A stretch of 64,000 nucleotides of DNA, taken from the NCBI GenBank assembly GCA_014529385.2, contig CM043963.1:73391912-73455911 (forward strand), in the 5' to 3' direction. A program made the position numbers and the translations under genes. The notes under the pieces were generated by a model that had not been told where the DNA came from, did no database searches, and saw nothing but the letters and a program-made list of their open reading frames with translations. The stretch comes from Adiantum capillus-veneris (Eukaryota > Streptophyta > Polypodiopsida > Polypodiales > Pteridaceae). Below are positions 44,853 through 58,529 of the stretch, one piece after another. The first letter of the stretch is position 1. Each line of letters starts with the position of its first letter.

Positions 44853-46899
44853 TGAGGGCGAGCTTTTTGAAATGGGGCCTCTAAACCCAAACCAATGGGC
44901 CTACCCTCACAAAATGTTCGTAAAGAGGTACGCACACTACTTGGGGCACCACCTTCTTTTGGGAGTGGAGAAGGAAACCAATCAAAATAACACTTGCACT
45001 CACCCACTCAAGCAACACACTTTGGACACTTGAACACCATCAACGATTATGCAACCCAATGCCGTGCATCAAAATGAAATATGCAATTTGTGGAATAGCA
45101 TTCACCTTCTCCCCATAAGAATACTCATAATACATCCAAACTCTTCCTCTCTCAAGCACTCATCAAAAAAATCATGCGCACAAGACTTGCCTCTCAAACA
45201 CACAAGAGAATCACTTACATCAAACTAACACACTTTGCATAGAGAGCTCATCTCCATCTATGCAATGCCGTGACACAAATAAAATCACCATGAGAGGTAG
45301 CCACATGCATATGTAATGAAGCAAAAGAGAGTTGGAGTGAGAAATTTCTTTAGACCAATTGAATAAGTGTGGAGAAACAAACCAATGGTAAATTGAGAAT
45401 AGAACACTTACTTGATTTCTCGCACACCTTTTAAGGGAGGGCAGACGTTGGCTAACCATCACGAATTGCGACACTTGAAAGTTTTGAAGATGATTTCATG
45501 ATCATTAAAATAACCATGAGAGAGATCATGATGTATTTACAAGTTATTGAGGTGCTACAAATGATTTATTGGGTTGATGGAGTAAGAGATTGTAGAATGG
45601 AAAGAGTGGAGAATAGAGTTGCACTTCCTCCAAAGAGGAGGGTTAGGAGGGAGGATGTGAAAGAGGGAGAGTTGGGGTTTTCTCTACTATTGATCAAGAA
45701 ACAACATGAAGTTGAAAATATAGGTGTGTGTCCTTGAGTCTCTCCAAGGGGAGCTATTTATAGTTGTGTAGGAGTGGGATTATGCTACACTTAATTAGGG
45801 TGAGTGATTAGCCCTAATTAAGTGTCCTTTGACCACTCATTGAATATTGGACATATAAGGGACTATTTATTCACCAAAAATATCATTTTAGACCGTGAAG
45901 GCTCCATAGGGGTGCATAATGTAGGTGGGCCCCACCATGAGGCCCTACGGGTGGCTCCTGCGGGGTATCTCAACTTGTCTGTCTTGGCATTTAAAAAGCA
46001 TCTTTAGGCTCGTCCCATCACATGCAAGTGACCTTGAACACTCATTGCTCTTCTAGAAGATGAGTAGGGGAAAAATAAGATCTCACCCTCTTGATTTACT
46101 TGATTTACAGTTCCCTTTTGCTGCGAATCTGACAGATTTACACTATTTTGACCATAACTTTTTACATGTAGCTCGGAATGACATGCTTCAAAAGGAAAAA
46201 TTGACCTTCTCAACATGTTTGATATGAATTTGGACTATTCTTCACGCCCATGCACCAAGGAATTCGGTTTGGAAGGTCCTCACTAGGCTAGGGAACCTTT
46301 TGCTTCCAAGTCTTCTTGTATGAGCCCTTTGCTTGTATGCATCCAATGGGAATCATGCTTTTTCAAAAGGCTATGATGCTTAAACAAATAGAGGAGGGCC
46401 CAATATTATTTTCTTTTGAAAAGAATATACAATTGGAGTCTTTTTGAAAGGAGAGAAACTATATGTATATTCTTAAGAGATATTGGGCCACCTATGTAGG
46501 GGGCATAGAAGACTTGTAGAGAGGGACCATAATCTTTGGTAAAGACAAGCGGAGAGTTGATTTCCATGGGAATTTATCTATATGGGGTGGAAGATGGATA
46601 TATTATTTTTCTACTACTAATTCACAAGAGGTAAGAAAGTTTGGGGGTATATAGTTGGTTATTGTATGCTTATTCTATTTACAAAGCAAAAAAGAAAAGG
46701 GTGGTAATATAAATATATGACTAAGGTGACATTTTTTGGGAAGAGTATAATGTATGTGTCGCCACAAAGGTTAAACGAAGAGGGGGAATTTACTCTAGAT
46801 AACTTAATAGCGTAGAAAAATATATACACATATGAGGAAGAGGACGTTGAGTAGGCTGACAAATGTTGCAAAAAGATGGTTACCATTTTATGCCACTCA
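44853..46899 (-). repeat. 5' LTR of gypsy #2 (2,047 bp)
   Basis: Copies also occur inside the downstream tandem units (about 50102-52151 and 55354-57403). Ends are TGAGGGCGAGC and CCACTCA on the plus strand, and ACAT follows. Confidence 0.92.
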
Positions 46900-47184
46900 A
46901 CATGTGTTGTGATAAAATCGTTTACCATGCTCATGAGCATTTTAAATGGAGTCTACACACTACGTTGGGATAGGAACGGTATCATCAGATGGTTACAAAT
47001 GGACAACAATGTAGAAAATCAAGATGTTACTCTTGGTTTCATTGAACGTCCTACTGAACCGCGTTCTACTCAAATGAACCGTTGGATCCATTTGGGATGT
47101 TACGGTAGAAAACATTCGTGTTCTTATGAAGATACCGTCACTTGTGTTTTCGCGGATGAACACGCTTCTCCAAGGGGGGAGTAA

Positions 47185-47325
47185 TGTCAGGACAAGGGTA
47201 GGACCAATCCGGGCCAAGGGCCAGGACGGACATGCAGTCAAGGGGGTCCCTATATTTAGAAGGCCAGGGGCCTATATAGGGCATGGCTGGGTGGTGATGA
47301 GCATGTCAGTTCCTCTTTCCTTTCA
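47185..47325 (+). repeat. 3' LTR (141 bp) of the small-LTR element
   Basis: Preceded by the purine tract and stop codon, followed by ATCAT. Copies lie at 52437-52577 and 57689-57829 in the other tandem units. Confidence 0.88.
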
Positions 47326-47829
47326 ATCATGCCCATCACCTCCATGCGAAGTATCCATTCCACTTCGGGTGATGACCATACACTATTATCTTTGGTTCTT
47401 AAGTTCACGAGGAACTTGGGTTCTTGTGGGTCTTGGGTTCTTGAGGGTCTTGAGGTTCTTGAGTTCTTGAGGTTCTTCTTTTGCTTGCAATTTGTGTTAG
47501 AGAAGGATCTTCTCTTCACCCAAGTTCTACTCTTTTCCACCACGGGCGCACCCCTTGGCGGCCTTACGCTCACACCAAGGTTTCTTTTTCCCATCTCACA
47601 TCGAATGGCCGGCCCCTAAGTGCACGGCCCGCTCTCAATGAGTGAAAAGAGGCACAAGGGGAGGCTGGACAAGCCCTTCTTTCTTGGGTTTCTTGTCACT
47701 CTTCAAAAACACGATTAGCAATTGACACGTCCACGAGAACTTGGGTTACATGCGACCGCAACAAGCAAAAGAAAATTCTTTGATTCTTTCCTTGAGTGAT
47801 ACAAAACATTGCCAAAGCTTTGATACCAA
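47326..47829 (-). other. Gypsy #1 5' leader and primer-binding site
   Basis: On the minus strand TTGGTATCAAAGC (47817-47829) is one base from the tRNA-Met match and directly follows the LTR end ...CACCTTACA. The leader runs toward the Gag start near 47340. It is repeated at 52578-53081 and 57830-58333. A g-a-g-g/t-t-c-t-t-g simple-repeat patch lies at 47385-47475. Confidence 0.8.
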
Positions 47830-48025
47830 TGTAAGGTGCAACAGAAGTGAATGTTGAACTTTGCTCAAGATGAGTGCTCCGAACTGTGCTCAAGGTTCCT
47901 TTTACTTAGGGAAGGGAGAGCCTTCCGTTCTTTGATGAGAGAGTGCAAGTGATCACAAACAAAGTGGATGAACATTGTGACTGAAGGTGTTGAGACTAAG
48001 ATATAGAGACAGAAGAATACGACAG

Positions 48026-51000
48026 CATCAACATATACATTAGACACCTTTTTACCCCTTATGTAAGCATCCACAATGGGTTCCACATCTTTTTTTAGCT
48101 TTGAGGCCACAACCTTAATGGAAAGATTTGCTTTCTTTTTTGGAATTCTTGTACTTACCAACTTTGGCTATTGTCTTCTTACTTTGTTTGATAGGTGTAG
48201 AAGTTGAGGCCATGAAATGTTTGGCTTTTGGGTTTGTAAATCCTCCAGGATGTTGTAGGGCTCTAGCTCCTTTCCCAATGGGAAGTCGTTGATACCAATT
48301 TCCCTTCGCCTTGATCTTTTCTTCCTGCTACTTTCAGCTTCTTCCATCTTTGACTTCTTCTTCTTGTCCCTTCTGGCTGAATTTGTTCGTTCACTTCTCA
48401 TGTCTTCATCCTTATCATGTGCTCTTGTGCATTTTTCTGCCGGCATAACATCAAAGTTTAGAGTATGCTCATCTATTACCTCTTCTAGCTTGATGATGTT
48501 GACTACTCTTTCTTCCTCCTCATGTGGGACGGGAGGTATATTTGCTGGTGGTGGTGGTCGACGAAGGATTTGTGGGCCTTGAGCTAGTTCTTGCTGCACA
48601 GTGAGAGGAGGCGGTCTGGGGGGATATATGTCTCCCGGAAGTCGCCTTGGATGCGGACAAGTGTACATGCCATGGCCCATTTCATTGCAATTCCAACATC
48701 GCAACTCTTGAGCTTGTCTTCGTTGATTGCGATTCCCTTCTCTTGGTTGTTGTTGTTGAGGTAGGCCCTGTATTAGATTCAGAGTGAGGTTCTCAAGCTG
48801 TTGAGTTAGCCTTTGTAAAACCTCTTGTTGAGAGTTATCTCCTATTTGTGAAGATTGTGCAAGAGGGGCCCTAATTGGTGCTTCCATGGTTTGTGAAGAC
48901 TCCCTCTCACTCACTTCATTCAAACCCCTTGCTCTATGTGCTTGGAAGTGTAGTTTTCTAAACTTGATGATGGCTACCTCACGTGCTTCTTCGAAGGTGG
49001 ATGGGAATTTTAGCTTTCCTTTAGCCTTTAAAAGTGGATACAAGCCAACCATGAATCTCTCTTTTTTTAGAAAGTTAGGTGCACCACCATGATTTTCTAA
49101 TGTAGCCTCCCACCTACCCCATAGATTGAGAAAGGTTGCTTCATAAGAGGGAAAGTCTTCAAGTGATACCTGCTTATGTCCAATAAGACATTTCCATAGT
49201 CCTTCAGAAGTATCACCTTGCCCGAACTTGGAGAGGAATTTTGCTCACAGTCTCTCCCAATTGGACTTGATTTGGGGTTGCAAGGTCTCATACCATGCTT
49301 TAGCTTCTGCTTTTAGAACCAACGGGAAGGCTCGTAGCTTTACTTCCTCTTCATCTCTCCCGGATATGAGATGTGCCATCTCCAAGTTGTCAAGAAACTC
49401 TTGCGCATCTTCCCCACTTCTTGCATAGAACGTGGGAAAAGAACTTGACATTTTGTTTAGACCTTTTGAAATTTCTTTTTTTTAAAGAAACTTTTCTCTT
49501 ACGGGCCGCACAAGATTGTTGACACTATAAATCTGATTACATTAAAATGAAGATGTACACATCCATTGTTAATTCGTACTTTATCATAGGTAGAATAAAT
49601 GGATTAATTGAAGCATTGATTTCATTGAGGCGAGTGGATCCAAATATCCTCCTTATGATAGATTGAAACCTAAACTTAGTTTCAATGATTATATGAATGG
49701 ATTGCCGAGCAATAGGCCTAAAAGGTTCATTGTTTTGATCGTGATTCATGTGCTACTCCTCGTTGTTGGTTTGAAGACCTCGTTCCTTCGTATGGCCCTT
49801 GAGCACCCCTTCACCACTCCTTGTTCCTGCATTTAAAACAAAATGAAAATGTGAACATCAAAAGAAGTTTCATAATTGATGATTGGAAGTATAATTGGAT
49901 TGGGTGATGCCAGTATTTCTTTAAGTCTTTCTGCACCAAACATAAAAACAATGCGTTGCTGGAAAAAGACTTTTCTATCTATGTGAACATTTACTCTAAT
50001 GTGTTGTGCAAAATGAAATGGATAGATGGGAACTCCATTGTTCATCACTAAAAAATTTGAAGGTAACTTGGAAATATGTTCCTCCATGGAGGCACCACTT
50101 TATGAGGGCGAGCTTTTTGAAATGGGGCCTCTAAACCCAAACCAATGGGCCTACCCTCACAAAATGTTCGTAAAGAGGTACGCACACTACTTGGGGCACC
50201 ACCTTCTTTTGGGAGTGGAGAAGGAAACCAATCAAAATAACACTTGCACTCACCCACTCAAGCAACACACTTTGGACACTTGAACACCATCAACGATTAT
50301 GCAACCCAATGCCGTGCATCAAAATGAAATATGCAATTTGTGGAATAGCATTCACCTTCTCCCCATAAGAATACTCATAATACATCCAAACTCTTCCTCT
50401 CTCAAGCACTCATCAAAAAAATCATGCGCACAAGACTTGCCTCTCAAACACACAAGAGAATCACTTACATCAAACTAACACACTTTGCATAGAGAGCTCA
50501 TCTCCATCTATGCAATGCCGTGACACAAATAAAATCACCATGAGAGGTAGCCACATGCATATGTAATGAAGCAAAAGAGAGTTGGAGTGAGAAATTTCTT
50601 TAGACCAATTGAATAAGTGTGGAGAAACAAACCAATGGTAAATTGAGAATAGAACACTTACTTGATTTCTCGCACACCTTTTAAGGGGAGGGCAGACGTT
50701 GGCTAACCATCACGAATTGCGACACTTGAAAGTTTTGAAGATGATTTCATGATCATTAAAATAACCATGAGAGAGATCATGATGTATTTACAAGTTATTG
50801 AGGTGCTACAAATGATTTATTGGGTTGATGGAGTAAGAGATTGTAGAATGGAAAGAGTGGAGAATAGAGTTGCACTTGCTCCAAAGAGGAGGGTTAGGAG
50901 GGAGGATGTGAAAGAGGGAGAGTTGGGGTTTTCTCTACTATTGATCAAGAAACAACATGAAGTTGAAAATATAGGTGTGTGTCCTTGAGTCTCTCCAAGG

Positions 51001-53277
51001 GGAGCTATTTATAGTTGTGTAGGAGTGGGATTATGCTACACTTAATTAGGGTGAGTGATTAGCCCTAATTAAGTGTCCTTTGACCACTCATTGAATATTG
51101 GACATATAAGGGACTATTTATTCACCAAAAATATCATTTTAGACCGTGAAGGCTCCATAGGGGTGCATAATGTAGGTGGGCCCCACCATGAGGCCCTACG
51201 GGTGGCTCCTGCGGGGTATCTCAACTTGTCTGTCTTGGCATTTAAAAAGCATCTTTAGGCTCGTCCCATCACATGCAAGTGACCTTGAACACTCATTGCT
51301 CTTCTAGAAGATGAGTAGGGGAAAAATAAGATCTCACCCTCTTGATTTACTTGATTTACAGTTCCCTTTTGCTGCGAATCTGACAGATTTACACTATTTT
51401 GACCATAACTTTTTACATGTAGCTCGGAATGACATGCTTCAAAAGGAAAAATTGACCTTCTCAACATGTTTGATATGAATTTGGACTATTCTTCACGCCC
51501 ATGCACCAAGGAATTCGGTTTGGAAGGTCCTCACTAGGCTAGGGAACCTTTTGCTTCCAAGTCTTCTTGTATGAGCCCTTTGCTTGTATGCATCCAATGG
51601 GAATCATGCTTTTTCAAAAGGCTATGATGCTTAAACAAATAGAGGAGGGCCCAATATTATTTTCTTTTGAAAAGAATATACAATTGGAGTCTTTTTGAAA
51701 GGAGAGAAACTATATGTATATTCTTAAGAGATATTGGGCCACCTATGTAGGGGGCATAGAAGACTTGTAGAGAGGGACCATAATCTTTGGTAAAGACAAG
51801 CGGAGAGTTGATTTCCATGGGAATTTATCTATATGGGGTGGAAGATGGATATATTATTTTTCTACTACTAATTCACAAGAGGTAAGAAAGTTTGGGGGTA
51901 TATAGTTGGTTATTGTATGCTTATTCTATTTACAAAGCAAAAAAGAAAAGGGTGGTAATATAAATATATGACTAAGGTGACATTTTTTGGGAAGAGTATA
52001 ATGTATGTGTCGCCACAAAGGTTAAACGAAGAGGGGGAATTTACTCTAGATAACTTAATAGCGTAGAAAAATATATACACATATGAGGAAGAGGACGTTG
52101 AGTAGGCTGACAAATGTTGCAAAAAGATGGTTACCATTTTATGCCACTCAACATGTGTTGTGATAAAATCGTTTACCATGCTCATGAGCATTTTAAATGG
52201 AGTCTACACACTACGTTGGGATAGGAACCGGTATCATCAGATGGTTACAAATGGACAACAATGTAGAAAATCAAGATGTTACTCTTGGTTTCATTGAACG
52301 TCCTACTGAACCGCGTTCTACTCAAATGAACCGTTGGATCCATTTGGGATGTTACGGTAGAAAACATTCGTGTTCTTATGAAGATACCGTCACTTGTGTT
52401 TTCGCGGATGAACACGCTTCTCCAAGGGGGGAGTAATGTCAGGACAAGGGTAGGACCAATCCGGGCCAAGGGCCAGGACGGACATGCAGTCAAGGGGGTC
52501 CCTATATTTAGAAGGCCAGGGGCCTATATAGGGCATGGCTGGGTGGTGATGAGCATGTCAGTTCCTCTTTCCTTTCAATCATGCCCATCACCTCCATGCG
52601 AAGTATCCATTCCACTTCGGGTGATGACCATACACTATTATCTTTGGTTCTTAAGTTCACGAGGAACTTGGGTTCTTGTGGGTCTTGGGTTCTTGAGGGT
52701 CTTGAGGTTCTTGAGTTCTTGAGGTTCTTCTTTTGCTTGCAATTTGTGTTAGAGAAGGATCTTCTCTTCACCCAAGTTCTACTCTTTTCCACCACGGGCG
52801 CACCCCTTGGCGGCCTTACGCTCACACCAAGGTTTCTTTTTCCCATCTCACATCGAATGGCCGGCCCCTAAGTGCACGGCCCGCTCTCAATGAGTGAAAA
52901 GAGGCACAAGGGGAGGCTGGACAAGCCCTTCTTTCTTGGGTTTCTTGTCACTCTTCAAAAACACGATTAGCAATTGACACGTCCACGAGAACTTGGGTTA
53001 CATGCGACCGCAACAAGCAAAAGAAAATTCTTTGATTCTTTCCTTGAGTGATACAAAACATTGCCAAAGCTTTGATACCAATGTAAGGTGCAACAGAAGT
53101 GAATGTTGAACTTTGCTCAAGATGAGTGCTCCGAACTGTGCTCAAGGTTCCTTTTACTTAGGGAAGGGAGAGCCTTCCGTTCTTTGATGAGAGAGTGCAA
53201 GTGATCACAAACAAAGTGGATGAACATTGTGACTGAAGGTGTTGAGACTAAGATATAGAGACAGAAGAATACGACAG
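48026..53277. repeat. Tandem unit 2
   Basis: It repeats the Gag of gypsy #2 (48168-49451, minus strand, same internal TGA and TAG), its leader, 5' LTR, the small-LTR element 3' end (LTR 52437-52577) and the gypsy #1 leader/LTR part. At the junction the gypsy #2 protease start is fused to the gypsy #1 LTR (47865-48161), a chimeric frame with no expected function. Confidence 0.96.
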
Positions 53278-56200
53278 CATCAACATATACATTAGACACC
53301 TTTTTACCCCTTATGTAAGCATCCACAATGGGTTCCACATCTTTTTTTAGCTTTGAGGCCACAACCTTAATGGAAAGATTTGCTTTCTTTTTTGGAATTC
53401 TTGTACTTACCAACTTTGGCTATTGTCTTCTTACTTTGTTTGATAGGTGTAGAAGTTGAGGCCATGAAATGTTTGGCTTTTGGGTTTGTAAATCCTCCAG
53501 GATGTTGTAGGGCTCTAGCTCCTTTCCCAATGGGAAGTCGTTGATACCAATTTCCCTTCGCCTTGATCTTTTCTTCCTGCTACTTTCAGCTTCTTCCATC
53601 TTTGACTTCTTCTTCTTGTCCCTTCTGGCTGAATTTGTTCGTTCACTTCTCATGTCTTCATCCTTATCATGTGCTCTTGTGCATTTTTCTGCCGGCATAA
53701 CATCAAAGTTTAGAGTATGCTCATCTATTACCTCTTCTAGCTTGATGATGTTGACTACTCTTTCTTCCTCCTCATGTGGGACGGGAGGTATATTTGCTGG
53801 TGGTGGTGGTCGACGAAGGATTTGTGGGCCTTGAGCTAGTTCTTGCTGCACAGTGAGAGGAGGCGGTCTGGGGGGATATATGTCTCCCGGAAGTCGCCTT
53901 GGATGCGGACAAGTGTACATGCCATGGCCCATTTCATTGCAATTCCAACATCGCAACTCTTGAGCTTGTCTTCGTTGATTGCGATTCCCTTCTCTTGGTT
54001 GTTGTTGTTGAGGTAGGCCCTGTATTAGATTCAGAGTGAGGTTCTCAAGCTGTTGAGTTAGCCTTTGTAAAACCTCTTGTTGAGAGTTATCTCCTATTTG
54101 TGAAGATTGTGCAAGAGGGGCCCTAATTGGTGCTTCCATGGTTTGTGAAGACTCCCTCTCACTCACTTCATTCAAACCCCTTGCTCTATGTGCTTGGAAG
54201 TGTAGTTTTCTAAACTTGATGATGGCTACCTCACGTGCTTCTTCGAAGGTGGATGGGAATTTTAGCTTTCCTTTAGCCTTTAAAAGTGGATACAAGCCAA
54301 CCATGAATCTCTCTTTTTTTAGAAAGTTAGGTGCACCACCATGATTTTCTAATGTAGCCTCCCACCTACCCCATAGATTGAGAAAGGTTGCTTCATAAGA
54401 GGGAAAGTCTTCAAGTGATACCTGCTTATGTCCAATAAGACATTTCCATAGTCCTTCAGAAGTATCACCTTGCCCGAACTTGGAGAGGAATTTTGCTCAC
54501 AGTCTCTCCCAATTGGACTTGATTTGGGGTTGCAAGGTCTCATACCATGCTTTAGCTTCTGCTTTTAGAACCAACGGGAAGGCTCGTAGCTTTACTTCCT
54601 CTTCATCTCTCCCGGATATGAGATGTGCCATCTCCAAGTTGTCAAGAAACTCTTGCGCATCTTCCCCACTTCTTGCATAGAACGTGGGAAAAGAACTTGA
54701 CATTTTGTTTAGACCTTTTGAAATTTCTTTTTTTTAAAGAAACTTTTCTCTTACGGGCCGCACAAGATTGTTGACACTATAAATCTGATTACATTAAAAT
54801 GAAGATGTACACATCCATTGTTAATTCGTACTTTATCATAGGTAGAATAAATGGATTAATTGAAGCATTGATTTCATTGAGGCGAGTGGATCCAAATATC
54901 CTCCTTATGATAGATTGAAACCTAAACTTAGTTTCAATGATTATATGAATGGATTGCCGAGCAATAGGCCTAAAAGGTTCATTGTTTTGATCGTGATTCA
55001 TGTGCTACTCCTCGTTGTTGGTTTGAAGACCTCGTTCCTTCGTATGGCCCTTGAGCACCCCTTCACCACTCCTTGTTCCTGCATTTAAAACAAAATGAAA
55101 ATGTGAACATCAAAAGAAGTTTCATAATTGATGATTGGAAGTATAATTGGATTGGGTGATGCCAGTATTTCTTTAAGTCTTTCTGCACCAAACATAAAAA
55201 CAATGCGTTGCTGGAAAAAGACTTTTCTATCTATGTGAACATTTACTCTAATGTGTTGTGCAAAATGAAATGGATAGATGGGAACTCCATTGTTCATCAC
55301 TAAAAAATTTGAAGGTAACTTGGAAATATGTTCCTCCATGGAGGCACCACTTTATGAGGGCGAGCTTTTTGAAATGGGGCCTCTAAACCCAAACCAATGG
55401 GCCTACCCTCACAAAATGTTCGTAAAGAGGTACGCACACTACTTGGGGCACCACCTTCTTTTGGGAGTGGAGAAGGAAACCAATCAAAATAACACTTGCA
55501 CTCACCCACTCAAGCAACACACTTTGGACACTTGAACACCATCAACGATTATGCAACCCAATGCCGTGCATCAAAATGAAATATGCAATTTGTGGAATAG
55601 CATTCACCTTCTCCCCATAAGAATACTCATAATACATCCAAACTCTTCCTCTCTCAAGCACTCATCAAAAAAATCATGCGCACAAGACTTGCCTCTCAAA
55701 CACACAAGAGAATCACTTACATCAAACTAACACACTTTGCATAGAGAGCTCATCTCCATCTATGCAATGCCGTGACACAAATAAAATCACCATGAGAGGT
55801 AGCCACATGCATATGTAATGAAGCAAAAGAGAGTTGGAGTGAGAAATTTCTTTAGACCAATTGAATAAGTGTGGAGAAACAAACCAATGGTAAATTGAGA
55901 ATAGAACACTTACTTGATTTCTCGCACACCTTTTAAGGGGAGGGCAGACGTTGGCTAACCATCACGAATTGCGACACTTGAAAGTTTTGAAGATGATTTC
56001 ATGATCATTAAAATAACCATGAGAGAGATCATGATGTATTTACAAGTTATTGAGGTGCTACAAATGATTTATTGGGTTGATGGAGTAAGAGATTGTAGAA
56101 TGGAAAGAGTGGAGAATAGAGTTGCACTTGCTCCAAAGAGGAGGGTTAGGAGGGAGGATGTGAAAGAGGGAGAGTTGGGGTTTTCTCTACTATTGATCAA

Positions 56201-58529
56201 GAAACAACATGAAGTTGAAAATATAGGTGTGTGTCCTTGAGTCTCTCCAAGGGGAGCTATTTATAGTTGTGTAGGAGTGGGATTATGCTACACTTAATTA
56301 GGGTGAGTGATTAGCCCTAATTAAGTGTCCTTTGACCACTCATTGAATATTGGACATATAAGGGACTATTTATTCACCAAAAATATCATTTTAGACCGTG
56401 AAGGCTCCATAGGGGTGCATAATGTAGGTGGGCCCCACCATGAGGCCCTACGGGTGGCTCCTGCGGGGTATCTCAACTTGTCTGTCTTGGCATTTAAAAA
56501 GCATCTTTAGGCTCGTCCCATCACATGCAAGTGACCTTGAACACTCATTGCTCTTCTAGAAGATGAGTAGGGGAAAAATAAGATCTCACCCTCTTGATTT
56601 ACTTGATTTACAGTTCCCTTTTGCTGCGAATCTGACAGATTTACACTATTTTGACCATAACTTTTTACATGTAGCTCGGAATGACATGCTTCAAAAGGAA
56701 AAATTGACCTTCTCAACATGTTTGATATGAATTTGGACTATTCTTCACGCCCATGCACCAAGGAATTCGGTTTGGAAGGTCCTCACTAGGCTAGGGAACC
56801 TTTTGCTTCCAAGTCTTCTTGTATGAGCCCTTTGCTTGTATGCATCCAATGGGAATCATGCTTTTTCAAAAGGCTATGATGCTTAAACAAATAGAGGAGG
56901 GCCCAATATTATTTTCTTTTGAAAAGAATATACAATTGGAGTCTTTTTGAAAGGAGAGAAACTATATGTATATTCTTAAGAGATATTGGGCCACCTATGT
57001 AGGGGGCATAGAAGACTTGTAGAGAGGGACCATAATCTTTGGTAAAGACAAGCGGAGAGTTGATTTCCATGGGAATTTATCTATATGGGGTGGAAGATGG
57101 ATATATTATTTTTCTACTACTAATTCACAAGAGGTAAGAAAGTTTGGGGGTATATAGTTGGTTATTGTATGCTTATTCTATTTACAAAGCAAAAAAGAAA
57201 AGGGTGGTAATATAAATATATGACTAAGGTGACATTTTTTGGGAAGAGTATAATGTATGTGTCGCCACAAAGGTTAAACGAAGAGGGGGAATTTACTCTA
57301 GATAACTTAATAGCGTAGAAAAATATATACACATATGAGGAAGAGGACGTTGAGTAGGCTGACAAATGTTGCAAAAAGATGGTTACCATTTTATGCCACT
57401 CAACATGTGTTGTGATAAAATCGTTTACCATGCTCATGAGCATTTTAAATGGAGTCTACACACTACGTTGGGATAGGAACCGGTATCATCAGATGGTTAC
57501 AAATGGACAACAATGTAGAAAATCAAGATGTTACTCTTGGTTTCATTGAACGTCCTACTGAACCGCGTTCTACTCAAATGAACCGTTGGATCCATTTGGG
57601 ATGTTACGGTAGAAAACATTCGTGTTCTTATGAAGATACCGTCACTTGTGTTTTCGCGGATGAACACGCTTCTCCAAGGGGGGAGTAATGTCAGGACAAG
57701 GGTAGGACCAATCCGGGCCAAGGGCCAGGACGGACATGCAGTCAAGGGGGTCCCTATATTTAGAAGGCCAGGGGCCTATATAGGGCATGGCTGGGTGGTG
57801 ATGAGCATGTCAGTTCCTCTTTCCTTTCAATCATGCCCATCACCTCCATGCGAAGTATCCATTCCACTTCGGGTGATGACCATACACTATTATCTTTGGT
57901 TCTTAAGTTCACGAGGAACTTGGGTTCTTGTGGGTCTTGGGTTCTTGAGGGTCTTGAGGTTCTTGAGTTCTTGAGGTTCTTCTTTTGCTTGCAATTTGTG
58001 TTAGAGAAGGATCTTCTCTTCACCCAAGTTCTACTCTTTTCCACCACGGGCGCACCCCTTGGCGGCCTTACGCTCACACCAAGGTTTCTTTTTCCCATCT
58101 CACATCGAATGGCCGGCCCCTAAGTGCACGGCCCGCTCTCAATGAGTGAAAAGAGGCACAAGGGGAGGCTGGACAAGCCCTTCTTTCTTGGGTTTCTTGT
58201 CACTCTTCAAAAACACGATTAGCAATTGACACGTCCACGAGAACTTGGGTTACATGCGACCGCAACAAGCAAAAGAAAATTCTTTGATTCTTTCCTTGAG
58301 TGATACAAAACATTGCCAAAGCTTTGATACCAATGTAAGGTGCAACAGAAGTGAATGTTGAACTTTGCTCAAGATGAGTGCTCCGAACTGTGCTCAAGGT
58401 TCCTTTTACTTAGGGAAGGGAGAGCCTTCCGTTCTTTGATGAGAGAGTGCAAGTGATCACAAACAAAGTGGATGAACATTGTGACTGAAGGTGTTGAGAC
58501 TAAGATATAGAGACAGAAGAATACGACAG
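53278..58529. repeat. Tandem unit 3
   Basis: Same content: Gag of gypsy #2 at 53420-54703 (minus), 5' LTR, small LTR at 57689-57829, gypsy #1 leader. It is virtually identical to unit 2, closer than either is to unit 1, as expected if unit 3 arose from unit 2 or by gene conversion. Confidence 0.96.

Larger units (their letters stand above)
36720..46899 (-). mobile_element. Ty3/gypsy #2, complete, dual RNase H (Tat-like) type
   Basis: LTRs at 36720-38710 and 44853-46899 have TGAGGGCGAGC...CTCA ends, and a 4-bp duplication ACAT (36716-36719 and 46900-46903) flanks them. The minus strand encodes Gag, protease, RT, RNase H, a second archaeal-type RNase H and integrase, the hallmark order of the Tat/Ogre lineage. 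A purine tract (GGGTTGGGGGAGGG on the minus strand) abuts the 3' LTR. Removing the element restores an open frame in the small-LTR host element. Confidence 0.92.
36583..47184 (+). pseudogene. Short unknown ORF at the 3' end of the small-LTR element, split by gypsy #2
   Basis: Joining 36583-36719 to 46904-47184 (removing gypsy #2 and one ACAT) gives a continuous frame of about 139 codons: ...L-F-T-D-D-E-E-E-D-Q-V-K-D, Y-S-F-G-T-C-V-V-I-K-S-F across the join, then R-W-L-Q-M-D-N-N and F-A-D-E-H-A-S-P-R-G-E, with the TAA two bases from the LTR. The precise restoration shows it was once read as protein. I recognise no family. The two downstream tandem copies of its 3' part have one extra C near 52229/57481 that shifts the frame. 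Confidence 0.5.
33983..47325 (+). mobile_element. Small-LTR retrotransposon (3.16 kb own sequence), split by gypsy #2
   Basis: 141-bp LTRs lie at 33983-34123 and 47185-47325 (TGTGAGGACAAGG / TGTCAGGACAAGG ... CCTTTCA). A primer-binding site TTGGTATTAGAGC follows the first LTR, and a purine tract (ccaaggggggag) precedes the second. Near-duplicated ATGAT/ATCAT flanks mark the insertion into gypsy #1. Own internal DNA is 34124-36719 plus 46904-47184. It contains no RT or integrase, so it is non-autonomous; size and LTR length sit between TRIM and LARD classes. Confidence 0.82.
42777..58529. repeat. Tandem triplication of a 5.25-kb chimeric segment
   Basis: Units are 42777-48025 (5,249 bp), 48026-53277 (5,252 bp) and 53278-58529 (5,252 bp). 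Each runs from the protease region of gypsy #2, through its Gag, leader and 5' LTR, the 3' end of the small-LTR element, and the leader and part of the 5' LTR of gypsy #1. Junctions read ...acgacag|CATcaacat, while the true continuation at 58530 reads ...acgacag|CATgaagttg, giving 3-bp microhomology CAT. The units are almost identical; differences include one G near 45433/50682, one C near 46976/52229, and isolated substitutions. Confidence 0.97.

Noticed and set aside
42777-58529. CRISPR-like or tRNA-array repeat
   Set aside because: The repeat unit is 5.25 kb of retroelement sequence; no short-repeat/spacer structure or tRNA cloverleaf is present.
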